Source of the DNA: Sporomusa acidovorans
Lineage (GTDB): Bacteria > Bacillota > Negativicutes > Sporomusales > Sporomusaceae
Assembly: GCF_900101845.1 (NCBI RefSeq)
Contig: NZ_FNAM01000032.1
Location: forward strand, 1 to 64,000
DNA: 64,000 nucleotides
Reading direction: 5' to 3'
The notes beneath the pieces are model-generated. The model saw only the letters and a program-made list of their open reading frames with translations, was not told the DNA's origin and searched no databases. Every line of letters begins with the position of its first letter. The first letter of the stretch is position 1. This document shows positions 52,620 to 61,708 of this stretch, one piece after another. The translations under genes and the position numbers were made by a program.

Positions 52620-53915
52620 TTAGGCGCTTACTCCGGCCTTATTGGTTTCAGGAGTGTCTGTTTCAAACCCAGCGCTGACTAATTTGGAAATCACCAAGTC
52701 ACCGGATACATTCAAAGTCGTTCTGCACATATCCAGGAATCTGTCAACGCCAAGAATCAATCCCAAACCTTCCACCGGCACACCCACATTTACGCACAGA
52801 ATCGCGATGATCGGCAAAGTACCGCCTGGAACACCGGCTGTACCGATACCGCCTAAAACGGCAGTTAAAACAACGACCACCTGCTGGCTAACTGTCAAGT
52901 CAACGCCAAATACCTGGGCCAGGAACAGTAAAACGGCTCCTTCATACAAACCTGATCCGTTTTGATTGGCAGAGGCCCCGCAGGTCAGTACAAAACGTGA
53001 AATTTTCGGGGGAAGTTTGCACGATTTTTCCGCAACTTCTAAGGCAATCGGCAACGTAGCATTCGAAGAAGCGGTTGAAAATGCATATACATAGGCCTCA
53101 CGACAATTTTTAAAAAATGTCCAGGGATTTGTTTTAGCAAAAATCTTGAGGCAAAGGGCATATACAACAAATTGCTGAATTAATAAGCTCAACACAACAA
53201 CGCCAACAAAGTAAGCGACGTTTGCTAAAAAGCCGGCACCCATACGGTAAGTAGTATTGAATACAATTGCAAAAATACCATAAGGAGCAAGTTTCATTGC
53301 CCAGTCAATGACTTTCAAGGAACAATCATAAATGGCTTCCAGCGTTTTAACGAAAGGATGGTTTTCATCCTTAACACAGATACTCAACGCATAACCAAAC
53401 ATCAACGCAAATACCATCAGCGCGATAATTTCACCGTTAAAGGCTTTGGCAGCAGAGTCGATCGGATTTTGCGGAATCAACTCGGTAATATACGTGGTCC
53501 AAGGTTTCGCTTGTGCAGCTTGCATATTTTTGTCTATCGAGATAACAGCCTGATTTTTGGCAAGCTGGGCCGGGTCAAACTCTAGACCAACGCCGGGCTG
53601 CAATATATTGGTCATTGCTATGGCAACGAAAACTGCAATTGCGCTTAACAGGATTGTAAATCCTAGTGACCTCACAGCAACTTTCCCCAGGCTGCGGCCC
53701 TTGCCCAGTTCGTAAACGCCAAGCATGAGAGCGGATACCAGCAAAGGGACAACCACCATGAAAATCATTTTTAGGAAGATAGAGCCAACCAAGGTACAAA
53801 TCTCAGTCCATCTCTTCATCCAGGGAAAAGCTTTTTCAGGCAAAACATAATATGCGATAAGACCAACAATTACACCCAGACAGAAGCCTAAAATAAGTTT
53901 TTGATATTGCTTCAT
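52620..53915 (-). CDS. Dicarboxylate/amino acid:cation symporter (DAACS family)
   Basis: About 431 residues with eight membrane segments and two re-entrant hairpins; STASSNATLPIALEVAEKS carries the serine-rich hairpin 1 and GGIGTAGVPGGTLPIIAI hairpin 2. The signature NQNGSGLYEGAVLLFLAQ has N and G where GltP has NMDG, so substrate may differ from plain glutamate or aspartate. ATG at 53915 is used, seven bases after GGAAGG. Confidence 0.92.
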   Translation of the reverse strand: MKQYQKLILGFCLGVIVGLIAYYVLPEKAFPWMKRWTEICTLVGSIFLKMIFMVVVPLLVSALMLGVYELGKGRSLGKVAVRSLGFTILLSAIAVFVAIAMTNILQPGVGLEFDPAQLAKNQAVISIDKNMQAAQAKPWTTYITELIPQNPIDSAAKAFNGEIIALMVFALMFGYALSICVKDENHPFVKTLEAIYDCSLKVIDWAMKLAPYGIFAIVFNTTYRMGAGFLANVAYFVGVVVLSLLIQQFVVYALCLKIFAKTNPWTFFKNCREAYVYAFSTASSNATLPIALEVAEKSCKLPPKISRFVLTCGASANQNGSGLYEGAVLLFLAQVFGVDLTVSQQVVVVLTAVLGGIGTAGVPGGTLPIIAILCVNVGVPVEGLGLILGVDRFLDMCRTTLNVSGDLVISKLVSAGFETDTPETNKAGVSA

Positions 53916-54389
53916 TTTCATCCCTTCCATTCATTTAAGTCGATTGTTTGTTCTACAACTCACCGCCAAACTATTTTTTCTCCCCCCTTATTTTAGAGTT
54001 ACTGTTCAAGGGTTTCTCTCCAGTGTACCTTTTGTTACTATCCTCCTTTCTTTATGTCAAATATCTAACAGATTTATAACTATTCTTGTATATATTTCCA
54101 TTATAATTCGCAAATACCTGCTTGTCGCCGACTAGTTAATGCTATATTTTTTAGAAAATTAACTTTATTTTGGTCAAATGTATTTACCCACCGGACACAA
54201 GATTACTGTTATTCCAAAATAATTCATAAATGTAAAAAATAGTAATATTTATAGGCAACAAAACCATATAATGTTTAACCCCGTCTCGCAATCTTCATGT
54301 TTGTCCTGCTGGCAATGCTGATATGAAGGAAATTAACAAGCCTGCATGGAATATACATTACAACTATACCGCACAGGAAGAGGGATATC
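53916..54389. other. Intergenic region, no gene recognised
   Basis: This 474-base stretch between divergent genes is AT-rich with stops in all frames. It must hold the promoters of the symporter and exonuclease III genes, but I see no convincing -35/-10 pair and no repeat. Confidence 0.6.
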
Positions 54390-55142
54390 ATGAAGTTAAT
54401 TTCGTGGAACGTTAACGGCTTAAGGGCTTGTCTCAATAAAGGATTTTCTGATTTTTTTACCAGTATAAATGCTGACATCTTCTGTGTGCAGGAAACGAAA
54501 ATGCAGCAGACGCAGTCCGAATTAGAGCTCGCAGATTATCAGCAATATTGGAACAGTGCCGTAAAAAAAGGCTACTCAGGCACCGCTGTCTTTACGCGTA
54601 TCAAACCAGTGTCCGTAACTTACGGCATGGACATCGCCGAACATGACCAGGAGGGCCGCATCATTACCTTGGAATTTGCAGACTTTTACCTGGTAAATGT
54701 GTATACTCCCAATTCACAACGGGAACTTGCACGCCTTGATTATCGCATGAAATGGGAAGATGCTTTCAGTGGTTACCTTAGCGAGCTTAATAAAGGTAAA
54801 CCGGTGATTACCTGCGGCGACTTTAATGTTGCCCATCAGGAGATTGACATAAAAAATCCAAAAACCAACCGTAAAAATGCCGGGTTTACCGATGAGGAAA
54901 GAGCCAAAATGACACTGCTGCTCCAGTCAGGCTTTACCGATACATTCCGCTCGGTTTATCCTGATAAACGGGATGCCTACACCTGGTGGTCCTATATGAT
55001 GAATGCCAGGGCACGGAATATCGGCTGGCGCATTGACTATTTTCTTATATCAGACCGATTAAAAAATTCTATAAAAGAAGCCAGCATTTATGCTGACATT
55101 CTGGGCAGTGATCATTGCCCAATCGGCCTCGAACTAATCTGA
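54390..55142 (+). CDS. exoA: Exodeoxyribonuclease III (AP endonuclease)
   Basis: 250 residues of the EEP fold: KLISWNVNGLRACLNKG, FCVQETKMQ (metal Glu), YTPNSQRELARLDYRMKW, CGDFNVAHQEIDI, DAYTWWSY and ILGSDHCPIGLEL all match the XthA/ExoA group. The enzyme cleaves abasic sites and trims 3' ends in base-excision repair. ATG at 54390 after AGAGGG. Confidence 0.96.
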   Translation: MKLISWNVNGLRACLNKGFSDFFTSINADIFCVQETKMQQTQSELELADYQQYWNSAVKKGYSGTAVFTRIKPVSVTYGMDIAEHDQEGRIITLEFADFYLVNVYTPNSQRELARLDYRMKWEDAFSGYLSELNKGKPVITCGDFNVAHQEIDIKNPKTNRKNAGFTDEERAKMTLLLQSGFTDTFRSVYPDKRDAYTWWSYMMNARARNIGWRIDYFLISDRLKNSIKEASIYADILGSDHCPIGLELI

Positions 55143-55149
55143 CTATAGT

Positions 55150-55190
55150 AAAGACCAGTCCCTTGTATAAGGGTACTGGTCCTTTTTTTC
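55150..55190 (+). terminator. Terminator after exonuclease III
   Basis: A stem AAGACCAGT/ACTGGTCCTT with an inner CCC/GGG pairing is followed by seven Ts. It lies 8 bases after the stop and also faces the yitT end. Confidence 0.88.
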
Positions 55191-55208
55191 AAATGAATAC
55201 AAGATCAG

Positions 55209-56066
55209 TTAATGAATTGCTTTTTTCTTAAATCTGCCACCCATTACTTCGTGAACGTCATTAATCGTAACAAAAGCGCCTTCATCAATTTCATCGACAA
55301 TCGATTTTAATTTTGCCATCTCAAGGCGGGTAATAACGCAATATAACACATCCTTACGCTCTTTCGTGTAACCGCCCTCGCCATGCAAGACGGTAACACC
55401 CCGGCCTAACCGGGCCATCAGCGCTTCGGATACCTCATCAGGCTTTTCAGAAACTATCATAGCGGCCTTCGATTCGTCTAGGCCTTCAATAACCGTATCA
55501 ATCACTTTAAAGGCAATAAAGTAGGCCACCAGGGAATACATCGCTTTGTCCCAGCTAAAAACAAAGCCTGCACTTGTCAGAATAAACAAGTTGAAGAACA
55601 TAATGATTTCTCCGACAGAGAATCCTGTGCGTTTATCTAACAAGATGGCTACAATCTCTGTCCCGTCAAGCGATCCGCCGTAACGGATAATCACACCGAC
55701 ACCGATGCCGATAATAATCCCGCCGAAGATTGCAGCCAAAAACAAATCATTCGTGAGACCGGGTATGGGGTGAAAAACCGAAACCCAGTAAGCTAACGAC
55801 GTAATAGAGAAAAGCGTCGATAAGGCAAATGTTTTCCCGATCTGAGCATACCCCAAATACAAAAAAGGTACATTCAGGATCACCAGAAACAGGCTAAGCG
55901 GCAATCCCAGCAGATGACTGGCCATAATGGAAATTCCCACGACGCCGCCGTCAATAATATTATTGGGAACCAAAAAAATTTCCAGACCAATTGCCGCAAT
56001 GATTGAACCGATAAACAACATGGCGTATTTTTTTAAAATACGCAAACTTGGATTTCGTTTGGCCAT
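55209..56066 (-). CDS. YitT-family membrane protein (DUF161/DUF2179)
   Basis: 285 residues: five to six membrane segments (about 13-170), GGVVGISIMASHLLGLPLSL and RYGGSLDGTEIVAILL typical of YitT, followed by a cytoplasmic DUF2179 domain (about 205-280) with LGRGVTVLHGEGGYTKERKD, the conserved GxGxY-type motif. Transported compound unknown. ATG at 56066 follows AGGGGG. Confidence 0.9.
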   Translation of the reverse strand: MAKRNPSLRILKKYAMLFIGSIIAAIGLEIFLVPNNIIDGGVVGISIMASHLLGLPLSLFLVILNVPFLYLGYAQIGKTFALSTLFSITSLAYWVSVFHPIPGLTNDLFLAAIFGGIIIGIGVGVIIRYGGSLDGTEIVAILLDKRTGFSVGEIIMFFNLFILTSAGFVFSWDKAMYSLVAYFIAFKVIDTVIEGLDESKAAMIVSEKPDEVSEALMARLGRGVTVLHGEGGYTKERKDVLYCVITRLEMAKLKSIVDEIDEGAFVTINDVHEVMGGRFKKKAIH

Positions 56067-56219
56067 ATACCAACCCCCTATTTTTTCAAAATACTTTTAT
56101 AAATATATAGTATCAATAAAGATTTTGCAAGCAGGTTGCTAGCATAAGCTGCTATGAAGTTTACTAACACCTTGATAGTAGAAAATCTTTATTGGTTTCA
56201 TATATAAAATGACAAACAG

Positions 56220-56483
56220 TTACTTTTGTAAACCTCCATAGTGTTTGGCCGCAGCCAGTTCCATGCCGATCAGTATCGCACCCTTTAGCGGCCCAAACAC
56301 ACCGATATTAATCAGTATTCCCCGATAATTTTTATTCAACATGGAACATGCCGCTCCGTCAATAATGTTGACGAATTCCGCTCCCACTGCCACAATCTCT
56401 TCCTGACTCTATGCGAGCCGGCGCAGCATGATCTTACAACTATGTCGAGGTAAGAGATAAATTCGGCGTTAGCCGGCCATATT
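56220..56483 (-). pseudogene. Decayed small gene of unknown family
   Basis: An ATG at 56483, three bases after AGGAGG, opens a frame interrupted by TAA (three codons in) and TAG (56414-56412) and closed at 56220. The last 63 codons are clean and protein-like: AVGAEFVNIIDGAACSMLNK, then GILINIGVFGPLKGAILIG. A second frame covers the 5' part with ANAEFISYLDIVVRSCCAG. Two frameshifts would join them into a protein of about 85 residues. I do not recognise the family. Confidence 0.4.
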
Positions 56484-56599
56484 CCTCCTATTTCCAGAGT
56501 AAATACAGGGGATATGCAGCAAATAAAAATTATAGGCATGCTGTTCATTGCCTCTCAGGTCAAATCCCGAGCGTTTCTGAACAGCATACCTAGCTTTTA

Positions 56600-57097
56600 T
56601 TACATTTCTTTGGCGGGGACCGGTCCTCGGGCGAGTGCAATTTTGCCTGTCCGGACAATTTCAATAATCCCGAAATCGAGCAGGACTTCACAAAACGCGT
56701 CAATTTTACTTTCCTCGCCGGTCAATTCAATCGCCATCGTCTCCCGGTTGACATCAATAATTTTCGCGCGAAAAATCTCCACAACGTTTACCAGATCCGA
56801 ACGGTTGTTCTTACTGGCCTTTACTTTAATCAATGCCAACTCCCGTTCAATGGACTCCACATACGTAAGGTTGACAATTTTGATCACGTCAACCAGTTTG
56901 GACAGTTGGTTGACAACCTGTTCAAGTTCAACTTCATTATCGACCTCGACGCCAATGGTAATCCGGGTTGTATCCGTCTCCTCCGTATAACTTGCCGCGA
57001 TACTTTCAATATTAAAAGCCCGCCGGCTAATAAGCCCCGAAATATGGGTTAATACACCCGGTCGATTTTCAACCAGCACAGCCAATGTATGTTTCAT
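56600..57097 (-). CDS. ilvN: Acetolactate synthase small (regulatory) subunit
   Basis: 165 residues with an N-terminal ACT domain: LAVLVENRPGVLTHISGLIS and FNIESIAASYTEETDTTRIT, then a second IlvN-type half. It gives valine feedback to IlvB in branched-chain amino acid synthesis. The ATG overlaps the ilvB stop as TAATG, so both subunits are made together. Confidence 0.96.
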   Translation of the reverse strand: MKHTLAVLVENRPGVLTHISGLISRRAFNIESIAASYTEETDTTRITIGVEVDNEVELEQVVNQLSKLVDVIKIVNLTYVESIERELALIKVKASKNNRSDLVNVVEIFRAKIIDVNRETMAIELTGEESKIDAFCEVLLDFGIIEIVRTGKIALARGPVPAKEM

Positions 57098-58794
57098 TAG
57101 CCCACTCCTTCTAACAGCATTTGATCCAGCCGGCCGCCTGGAGGAACCATCGGCAGCACATCTTCAGTCGGCGGCAAGAGCACTTCTACCAGTACCGGCC
57201 CATCCATACGCAGTACTTTGTCCAGTACAGCATCCAACTCATCGGCTTCGGCGACGCGCAATCCCGGCACCCCCATGGCCTCCGCCAATTTCACGAAATC
57301 AGTTTTTCCCTTAATGCTGGAATGAGAATAGCGCTGACCATAGAACATGCGCTGCCATTGATGAACCATCCCCAGCACCTCATTATTCATAACAAAAATT
57401 TTCAGCGGCAGATTATTATCAGCAACCGTCGCCAACTCCTGGCAGTTCATCATAATACTGCCATCGCCGGTAAACAGTACAACATTTTTATCAGGCAGGC
57501 TCATTTGCGCACCAATCGCCGCCGGCAAGCCATAACCCATTGTTCCCAGACCGCCTGAAGTAATATAGGAGCGCTCTCTGATAAAATTATAATATTGTGC
57601 TACCCACATTTGATGTTGTCCAACATCGGTTACAACAATCGTATTCTCTTGCGTAAGCTGACTAATCTTCTCAATGACCGCTTGCGGCATAATCTTTTTG
57701 CCGGCCTGTTTATAGGTTAACGGTTTTTCCTGCTTCCAAATTTGTACACGCTTACTCCAAACGGCAATTTTCTCGCGCCACTCTGCCGGCTTCCGGCTCG
57801 ACGCCTTTTCCCAAAGCAGTGGCAGCGACCAGCGGAGATCACCGACAACCCGCATATCAGCGCGGATATTCTTATTGACTTCGGCAGGATCAATATCAAA
57901 GTGGACAATCTTAGCCTGCGGCGCAAAGTTCTGGACTAAACTGGTAACCCGGTCATCAAACCGAACGCCAATACCTAATAACAGATCACACTCGGTGGTT
58001 GCCATATTAGCCGCATAAGTGCCATGCATGCCTACCATGCCTAAATGCTGCGGCAAATCAGCTGGAATACAGCCTAATCCCATTAGGCTCGAAATGACGG
58101 GAAAACCGGTCAAACCGGCAAGTCTGCGAAACTCGGCCGCAGTATCGGAAATTGTAACACCACCGCCAACAAAAAGGACCGGATTATGGGCTGCCAGCAT
58201 AGCCTGCACAACTTGTTCCACACTTTCTACGTCACCGGCAAACAACGGGTTATACCCGCGCAAGTTAACCGTTTCCGGATAAACGAAGTCCAAAGCAGCA
58301 TTAAAAACATCGCGGGAAACATCAACAACAACCGGCCCTGGACGCCCGGTCCGGGCGATATAAAAGGCTTCTTTCATAACTCTGGGCAGGTCCTGAACCT
58401 TCTTCACCAAATAGTTGTGTTTGGTAATCGGTGTCGTGATCCCCCGGACATCCGCTTCCTGAAAAGCATCCTTGCCAATCACCCCAACCCCGACCTGTCC
58501 GGTAATGGCAACCAACGGCACCGAATCCATATAGGCAGTAGCTATACCGGTTACAAGATTCGTTGCCCCCGGACCTGATGTCGCAAAACAAACCCCGGTT
58601 TTACCCGTTGCCCGCGCATAGCCGTCGGCAGCATGCACCGCCCCTTGCTCATGCCGGGTTAAAATATGGGGAAAATTAGCTTTAAACAATGCATCATACA
58701 ATGTTAAAACACACCCCCCCGGGTAGCCAAACACCAGATTTACGCCTTCCGCCTTCAGACACTCAATGATTGCTTCCGCACCCAACATTTGCAA
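57097..58794 (-). CDS. ilvB: Acetolactate synthase large (catalytic) subunit
   Basis: A thiamine-diphosphate enzyme of about 565 residues: VFGYPGGCVLTLYDAL with catalytic Glu in LTRHEQGAVHAADGYA, FAD-region LMGLGCIPADLPQHLGMVGM, and the ThDP motif GDGSIMMNCQELATVADNNL. It condenses two pyruvates to acetolactate. The start is uncertain: TTG at 58794 is seven bases after GGGGG, ATG at 58788 is 13 bases away. It is transcribed behind a T-box leader. Confidence 0.96.
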   Translation of the reverse strand: MQMLGAEAIIECLKAEGVNLVFGYPGGCVLTLYDALFKANFPHILTRHEQGAVHAADGYARATGKTGVCFATSGPGATNLVTGIATAYMDSVPLVAITGQVGVGVIGKDAFQEADVRGITTPITKHNYLVKKVQDLPRVMKEAFYIARTGRPGPVVVDVSRDVFNAALDFVYPETVNLRGYNPLFAGDVESVEQVVQAMLAAHNPVLFVGGGVTISDTAAEFRRLAGLTGFPVISSLMGLGCIPADLPQHLGMVGMHGTYAANMATTECDLLLGIGVRFDDRVTSLVQNFAPQAKIVHFDIDPAEVNKNIRADMRVVGDLRWSLPLLWEKASSRKPAEWREKIAVWSKRVQIWKQEKPLTYKQAGKKIMPQAVIEKISQLTQENTIVVTDVGQHQMWVAQYYNFIRERSYITSGGLGTMGYGLPAAIGAQMSLPDKNVVLFTGDGSIMMNCQELATVADNNLPLKIFVMNNEVLGMVHQWQRMFYGQRYSHSSIKGKTDFVKLAEAMGVPGLRVAEADELDAVLDKVLRMDGPVLVEVLLPPTEDVLPMVPPGGRLDQMLLEGVG

Positions 58795-58828
58795 GCTACT
58801 TCCCCCTTCTGGTATTTTCAAGAAAAAT

Positions 58829-59125
58829 AAAAAAACCTCTGTCCCTCATTACAGGGACGGAGGTTAATCCGCGATACCACCCAAATTCTATGGCAACAAC
58901 CATAGCGCTCACCGGTACGGAGTGTAAACTCGATACCTCGCCGCAATAACGGGCGGCAATTTCTCCCAAGACTCGTTTATCTTCAAGAGAACCCGGCGTA
59001 ACCTACTTAACCTTCAGCACGCAACTCGCGGATGATTTTCGTTATAGCTGATAGTGCCGGCTCACACCATTCCCGGCTCGCTGCGCCTATCACGGTATAA
59101 TTACTCTTCCGTTCATCGTCATTTC
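58829..59125 (-). promoter_or_regulatory. T-box leader of ilvBN with terminator
   Basis: The minus strand contains the conserved T-box GGGTGGTATCGCG (near 58872-58884) before a terminator (arms 58834-58846 and 58853-58865 followed by seven Ts). Upstream a long stem I is closed by GATGA/TCATC and has AGAGTAA of the specifier-loop S-turn. The amino acid, expected to be branched-chain, is not assigned: the codon depends on the pairing at CUAUCAGCUAUAAC, where both an Ile (AUC) and a Leu (CUA) reading are possible. Confidence 0.92.
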
Positions 59126-59143
59126 AATAGCTATTTATTGTTA

Positions 59144-59172
59144 TCTTACAAAAAAAAATTCCAACTGTCAAG
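59144..59172 (-). promoter_or_regulatory. Sigma-70-type promoter of the ilvBN T-box transcript
   Basis: The minus strand has TTGACA at 59172-59167 and TAAGAT at 59149-59144 with a 17-base spacer, just upstream of the T-box stem I. Confidence 0.75.
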
Positions 59173-59255
59173 AATAACTGGCTATTTTTGTTACAGTTTT
59201 TCTCTTGAATTACATTTTTTCTTGATCTAACTGTAAAGATTCAGAACCTTTACTC

Positions 59256-60068
59256 CTATTCTTCCTGTTCGGGTGAATATTCCAGCAGCTTACTTTTGGG
59301 CTGATTGGCATCCAAAAGCTTAAACAACGCATTAAAGTCAGTCGTGTTGTAAATTGGTACACGCCGCAAAAGATAAACGTTGTCCCTCTCCGGAGTATTA
59401 AGGCCGGGCAGCACGGTAAAAGCCGCTTGGTAACCGGCCGAACTTGTCGCCTCCCAGGTCCGAAGATTAAAATAGCCATACGGATAGGCAAAGAGTTCCG
59501 GAGTTTTAGCCGTCACCTGCCTAATATCCCGTTGCACATCCTGAACCTCGTGTTGCAATTCACGGCCCTCCAAAGCAGTTAAATCCCGGTGATTCACGGA
59601 GTGCCCCCCAAAGCGAATTCCATAGGCTGACATCTCGCGCATCTGAGAACCCGACAACCGCTTATGCTTGTTAATATTTACACCTGGTACAAAAATCACT
59701 GCCTTAAAACTATATTTTTTTAATATCGGAAAAGCATACGTGTAATTATCCTCATACCCATCATCAAAGGTAATGAGAATTGGTTTATCCGGGAGGGCAA
59801 CCGGTTCCTGCCGCATGTAGGCCATAAAATCTTCCGGTGAAATGGTTTCAAAACCGGCATTTTTTAACATAACGATCTGACGCTCGAATTCTGCCGGTGT
59901 AACCGTTAAATTGGGCAAATCACTGTTGTCATCATTTATATGATGGTAGAGAAGCACGGGAATACCGTTAGAATACTGGGCATAGGCGTTAGTGGCAAAC
60001 AAAACCGGCAAAATTCCAATAAGCAGGCCAATCAAGTGCTGGCATAATAATTTTTTCCAAAATTGCAT
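59256..60068 (-). CDS. Secreted polysaccharide deacetylase (NodB domain)
   Basis: A signal peptide (hydrophobic residues 10-27, ATNAYA cleavage region) precedes a NodB-type deacetylase: ITFDDGYEDN (metal Asp), GGHSVNHRDL (metal histidines) and FAYPYGYFN (arginine-loop region), in the order known for PgaB/IcaB-type enzymes. It deacetylates N-acetylglucosamine polymers in the envelope or biofilm matrix. It stands alone behind the ilvBN leader with its own start after AGAAGGG. Confidence 0.9.
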   Translation of the reverse strand: MQFWKKLLCQHLIGLLIGILPVLFATNAYAQYSNGIPVLLYHHINDDNSDLPNLTVTPAEFERQIVMLKNAGFETISPEDFMAYMRQEPVALPDKPILITFDDGYEDNYTYAFPILKKYSFKAVIFVPGVNINKHKRLSGSQMREMSAYGIRFGGHSVNHRDLTALEGRELQHEVQDVQRDIRQVTAKTPELFAYPYGYFNLRTWEATSSAGYQAAFTVLPGLNTPERDNVYLLRRVPIYNTTDFNALFKLLDANQPKSKLLEYSPEQEE

Positions 60069-60239
60069 GTAAAATCCCTTCTCTTGTCTTGGTATCGAAA
60101 AAATTCTTCTTACAAGTTATACACTGTCTTCAGTAGAAAATGAATGTCAATGCGATTAACAATGCTAATTTCCATATAGCCTAATTCGCGAGATAAAATA
60201 ACAATCCTGCCATTAAAACAGAAGCTAGGAAGTTTTCCT

Positions 60240-60277
60240 CAAAAAAACCTTGGCTCCTGTTTAACAGAAGCCAAGGT
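60240..60277 (-). terminator. Terminator of modABC
   Basis: ACCTTGGCT and AGCCAAGGT arms extend into an inner CTGTT/AACAG stem, and the minus RNA continues with seven Us. It follows the modC stop by 6 bases. Confidence 0.88.
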
Positions 60278-60282
60278 CCATA

Positions 60283-60966
60283 TTAACCAACATTCGGACA
60301 CTCAAGAAATTCTTTTGCCTGTAAAGAAGATTCCGCCGTTTGCCGGCCCTTCTTAATAAACAGAAACCGATCTCCCAAAGCTTTGGCCTCTGAAATATCA
60401 TGAGTTACAAGTATAAAAGGAATTTTCCAGATTCCCTGGATCTTTTTAAGTTCTGCCTGCAATTCCAGACGAGTGTCACTGTCAAGCGCCGACAGCGGTT
60501 CATCCAGGAGAAGAATAGCCGGCTCCGCCATCAGCGCCCGCGCCAGTGCCACGCGTTGCTTCTCCCCCCCTGACAACCGGTCAATAAATCTTGTTGTCAG
60601 GTGTTCAATGTGGAGCAGTCCCAACAATCTTTCGTAGAGTTCGTTTGTTGTATGGTTATGCTGTTTGACACCATACCAGATATTTTTTCTTACATCCATG
60701 TGAGGAAACAGGGCAAATTCCTGGAACATATAGCCCACACGCCGCAGTTGTGGAGGAACAAACGTTTTCGTCGTCGAAGAAAACAAAATACACTCGTTAT
60801 GAATAATGGTTCCCTCATCCGGTCGCAGTAGGCCAGCAATAGCCCGTAAAATGGTGGTCTTGCCCGCCCCCGAATGGCCAATTAAAACCAAGATGTTATT
60901 TTCAACAGTAAACTGAACGTCCAAAGTAAAGTCTGCCAGCTTCTTTTTTATTGCTACCTGCAACAT
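60283..60966 (-). CDS. modC: ModC, molybdate/tungstate ABC transporter ATPase
   Basis: 227 residues with Walker A GHSGAGKTT, signature LSGGEKQRVALARAL, and Walker B ILLLDEPLSALD. The usual C-terminal TOBE (molybdate-binding) domain is absent, so it is a short form. It starts one base after the modB stop (TAACATG). The ATPase powers uptake of molybdate or tungstate. Confidence 0.9.
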   Translation of the reverse strand: MLQVAIKKKLADFTLDVQFTVENNILVLIGHSGAGKTTILRAIAGLLRPDEGTIIHNECILFSSTTKTFVPPQLRRVGYMFQEFALFPHMDVRKNIWYGVKQHNHTTNELYERLLGLLHIEHLTTRFIDRLSGGEKQRVALARALMAEPAILLLDEPLSALDSDTRLELQAELKKIQGIWKIPFILVTHDISEAKALGDRFLFIKKGRQTAESSLQAKEFLECPNVG

Positions 60967-60967
60967 G

Positions 60968-61657
60968 TTAAAACACTCCCCTTACGGACGACGATTCACC
61001 ACTGCGCCTTTTTGACCAAATATTAAGCCCCAAAATAAGGCAAAAGGTAATCCCGCTGATAATGAGCACGTACGCGCCGGCCATCGTCAAATCATTAGCC
61101 TCGGCCGCAAAATAAATAGCCAAAGGAATGGTTTGGGTTTTACCGGGAATATTGCCGGCCACCATAATGGTTGCACCAAATTCGCCTAACGCCCGGGCAA
61201 AAGACAATACCATTCCTGATATCAATCCCGGCCAGGATAAAGGGATGGTTATTGTCCGAAATACTTTCCAGGTACTGGCACCCAGCGTACGGGCGGCATC
61301 CTCAAGATTGTGGTCGACTCCCTGAAAAGCCGCCTTGGTGCTATGGTACATCAGCGGAAAAGAAACCACCGTAGCCGCTAGTATAGCAGCGTAAGGAGTA
61401 AAGACAATCTGTGTATGAAAAGCTTCTGAAAGTAACTTTCCTATCGGTCCCTGCTTCCCAATGAGTACCAGTAAAACAAAGCCGGTTACAACAGGCGGCA
61501 ACACCAGCGGCAAGGCAAACAGGGCTTCCAGCGCGCTTTTGCCGGGAAACTCAAACCTGCGCATCACATAAGCGGCAGCTACTCCAAAAATAAAGACAAA
61601 AATCAGCGAAACAAGCGCAACCTTAACCGATAATAGGACTGGCTGCCATTCTAGCAC
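60968..61657 (-). CDS. modB: ModB, molybdate/tungstate ABC transporter permease
   Basis: 229 residues with about six hydrophobic segments and the family stretch LPLVLPPVVTGFVLLVLIGK. The EAA loop AARTLGASTWKVFRTITIPL (cytoplasmic contact with ModC) and LSFARALGEFGATIMVAGN are typical of ModB. Start: GTG at 61657 after AGGTGA. Confidence 0.93.
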   Translation of the reverse strand: MLEWQPVLLSVKVALVSLIFVFIFGVAAAYVMRRFEFPGKSALEALFALPLVLPPVVTGFVLLVLIGKQGPIGKLLSEAFHTQIVFTPYAAILAATVVSFPLMYHSTKAAFQGVDHNLEDAARTLGASTWKVFRTITIPLSWPGLISGMVLSFARALGEFGATIMVAGNIPGKTQTIPLAIYFAAEANDLTMAGAYVLIISGITFCLILGLNIWSKRRSGESSSVRGVF

Positions 61658-61708
61658 AACATCACCTGCTTTACCTGTTTACTCCCGGGATATCAGCAAC
61701 CCGTCCTG

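Noticed and set aside
58829-59125. Assigning the T-box specifier codon
   Set aside because: Alternative pairings place either AUC or CUA in the loop; without a covariance alignment the choice would be a guess.
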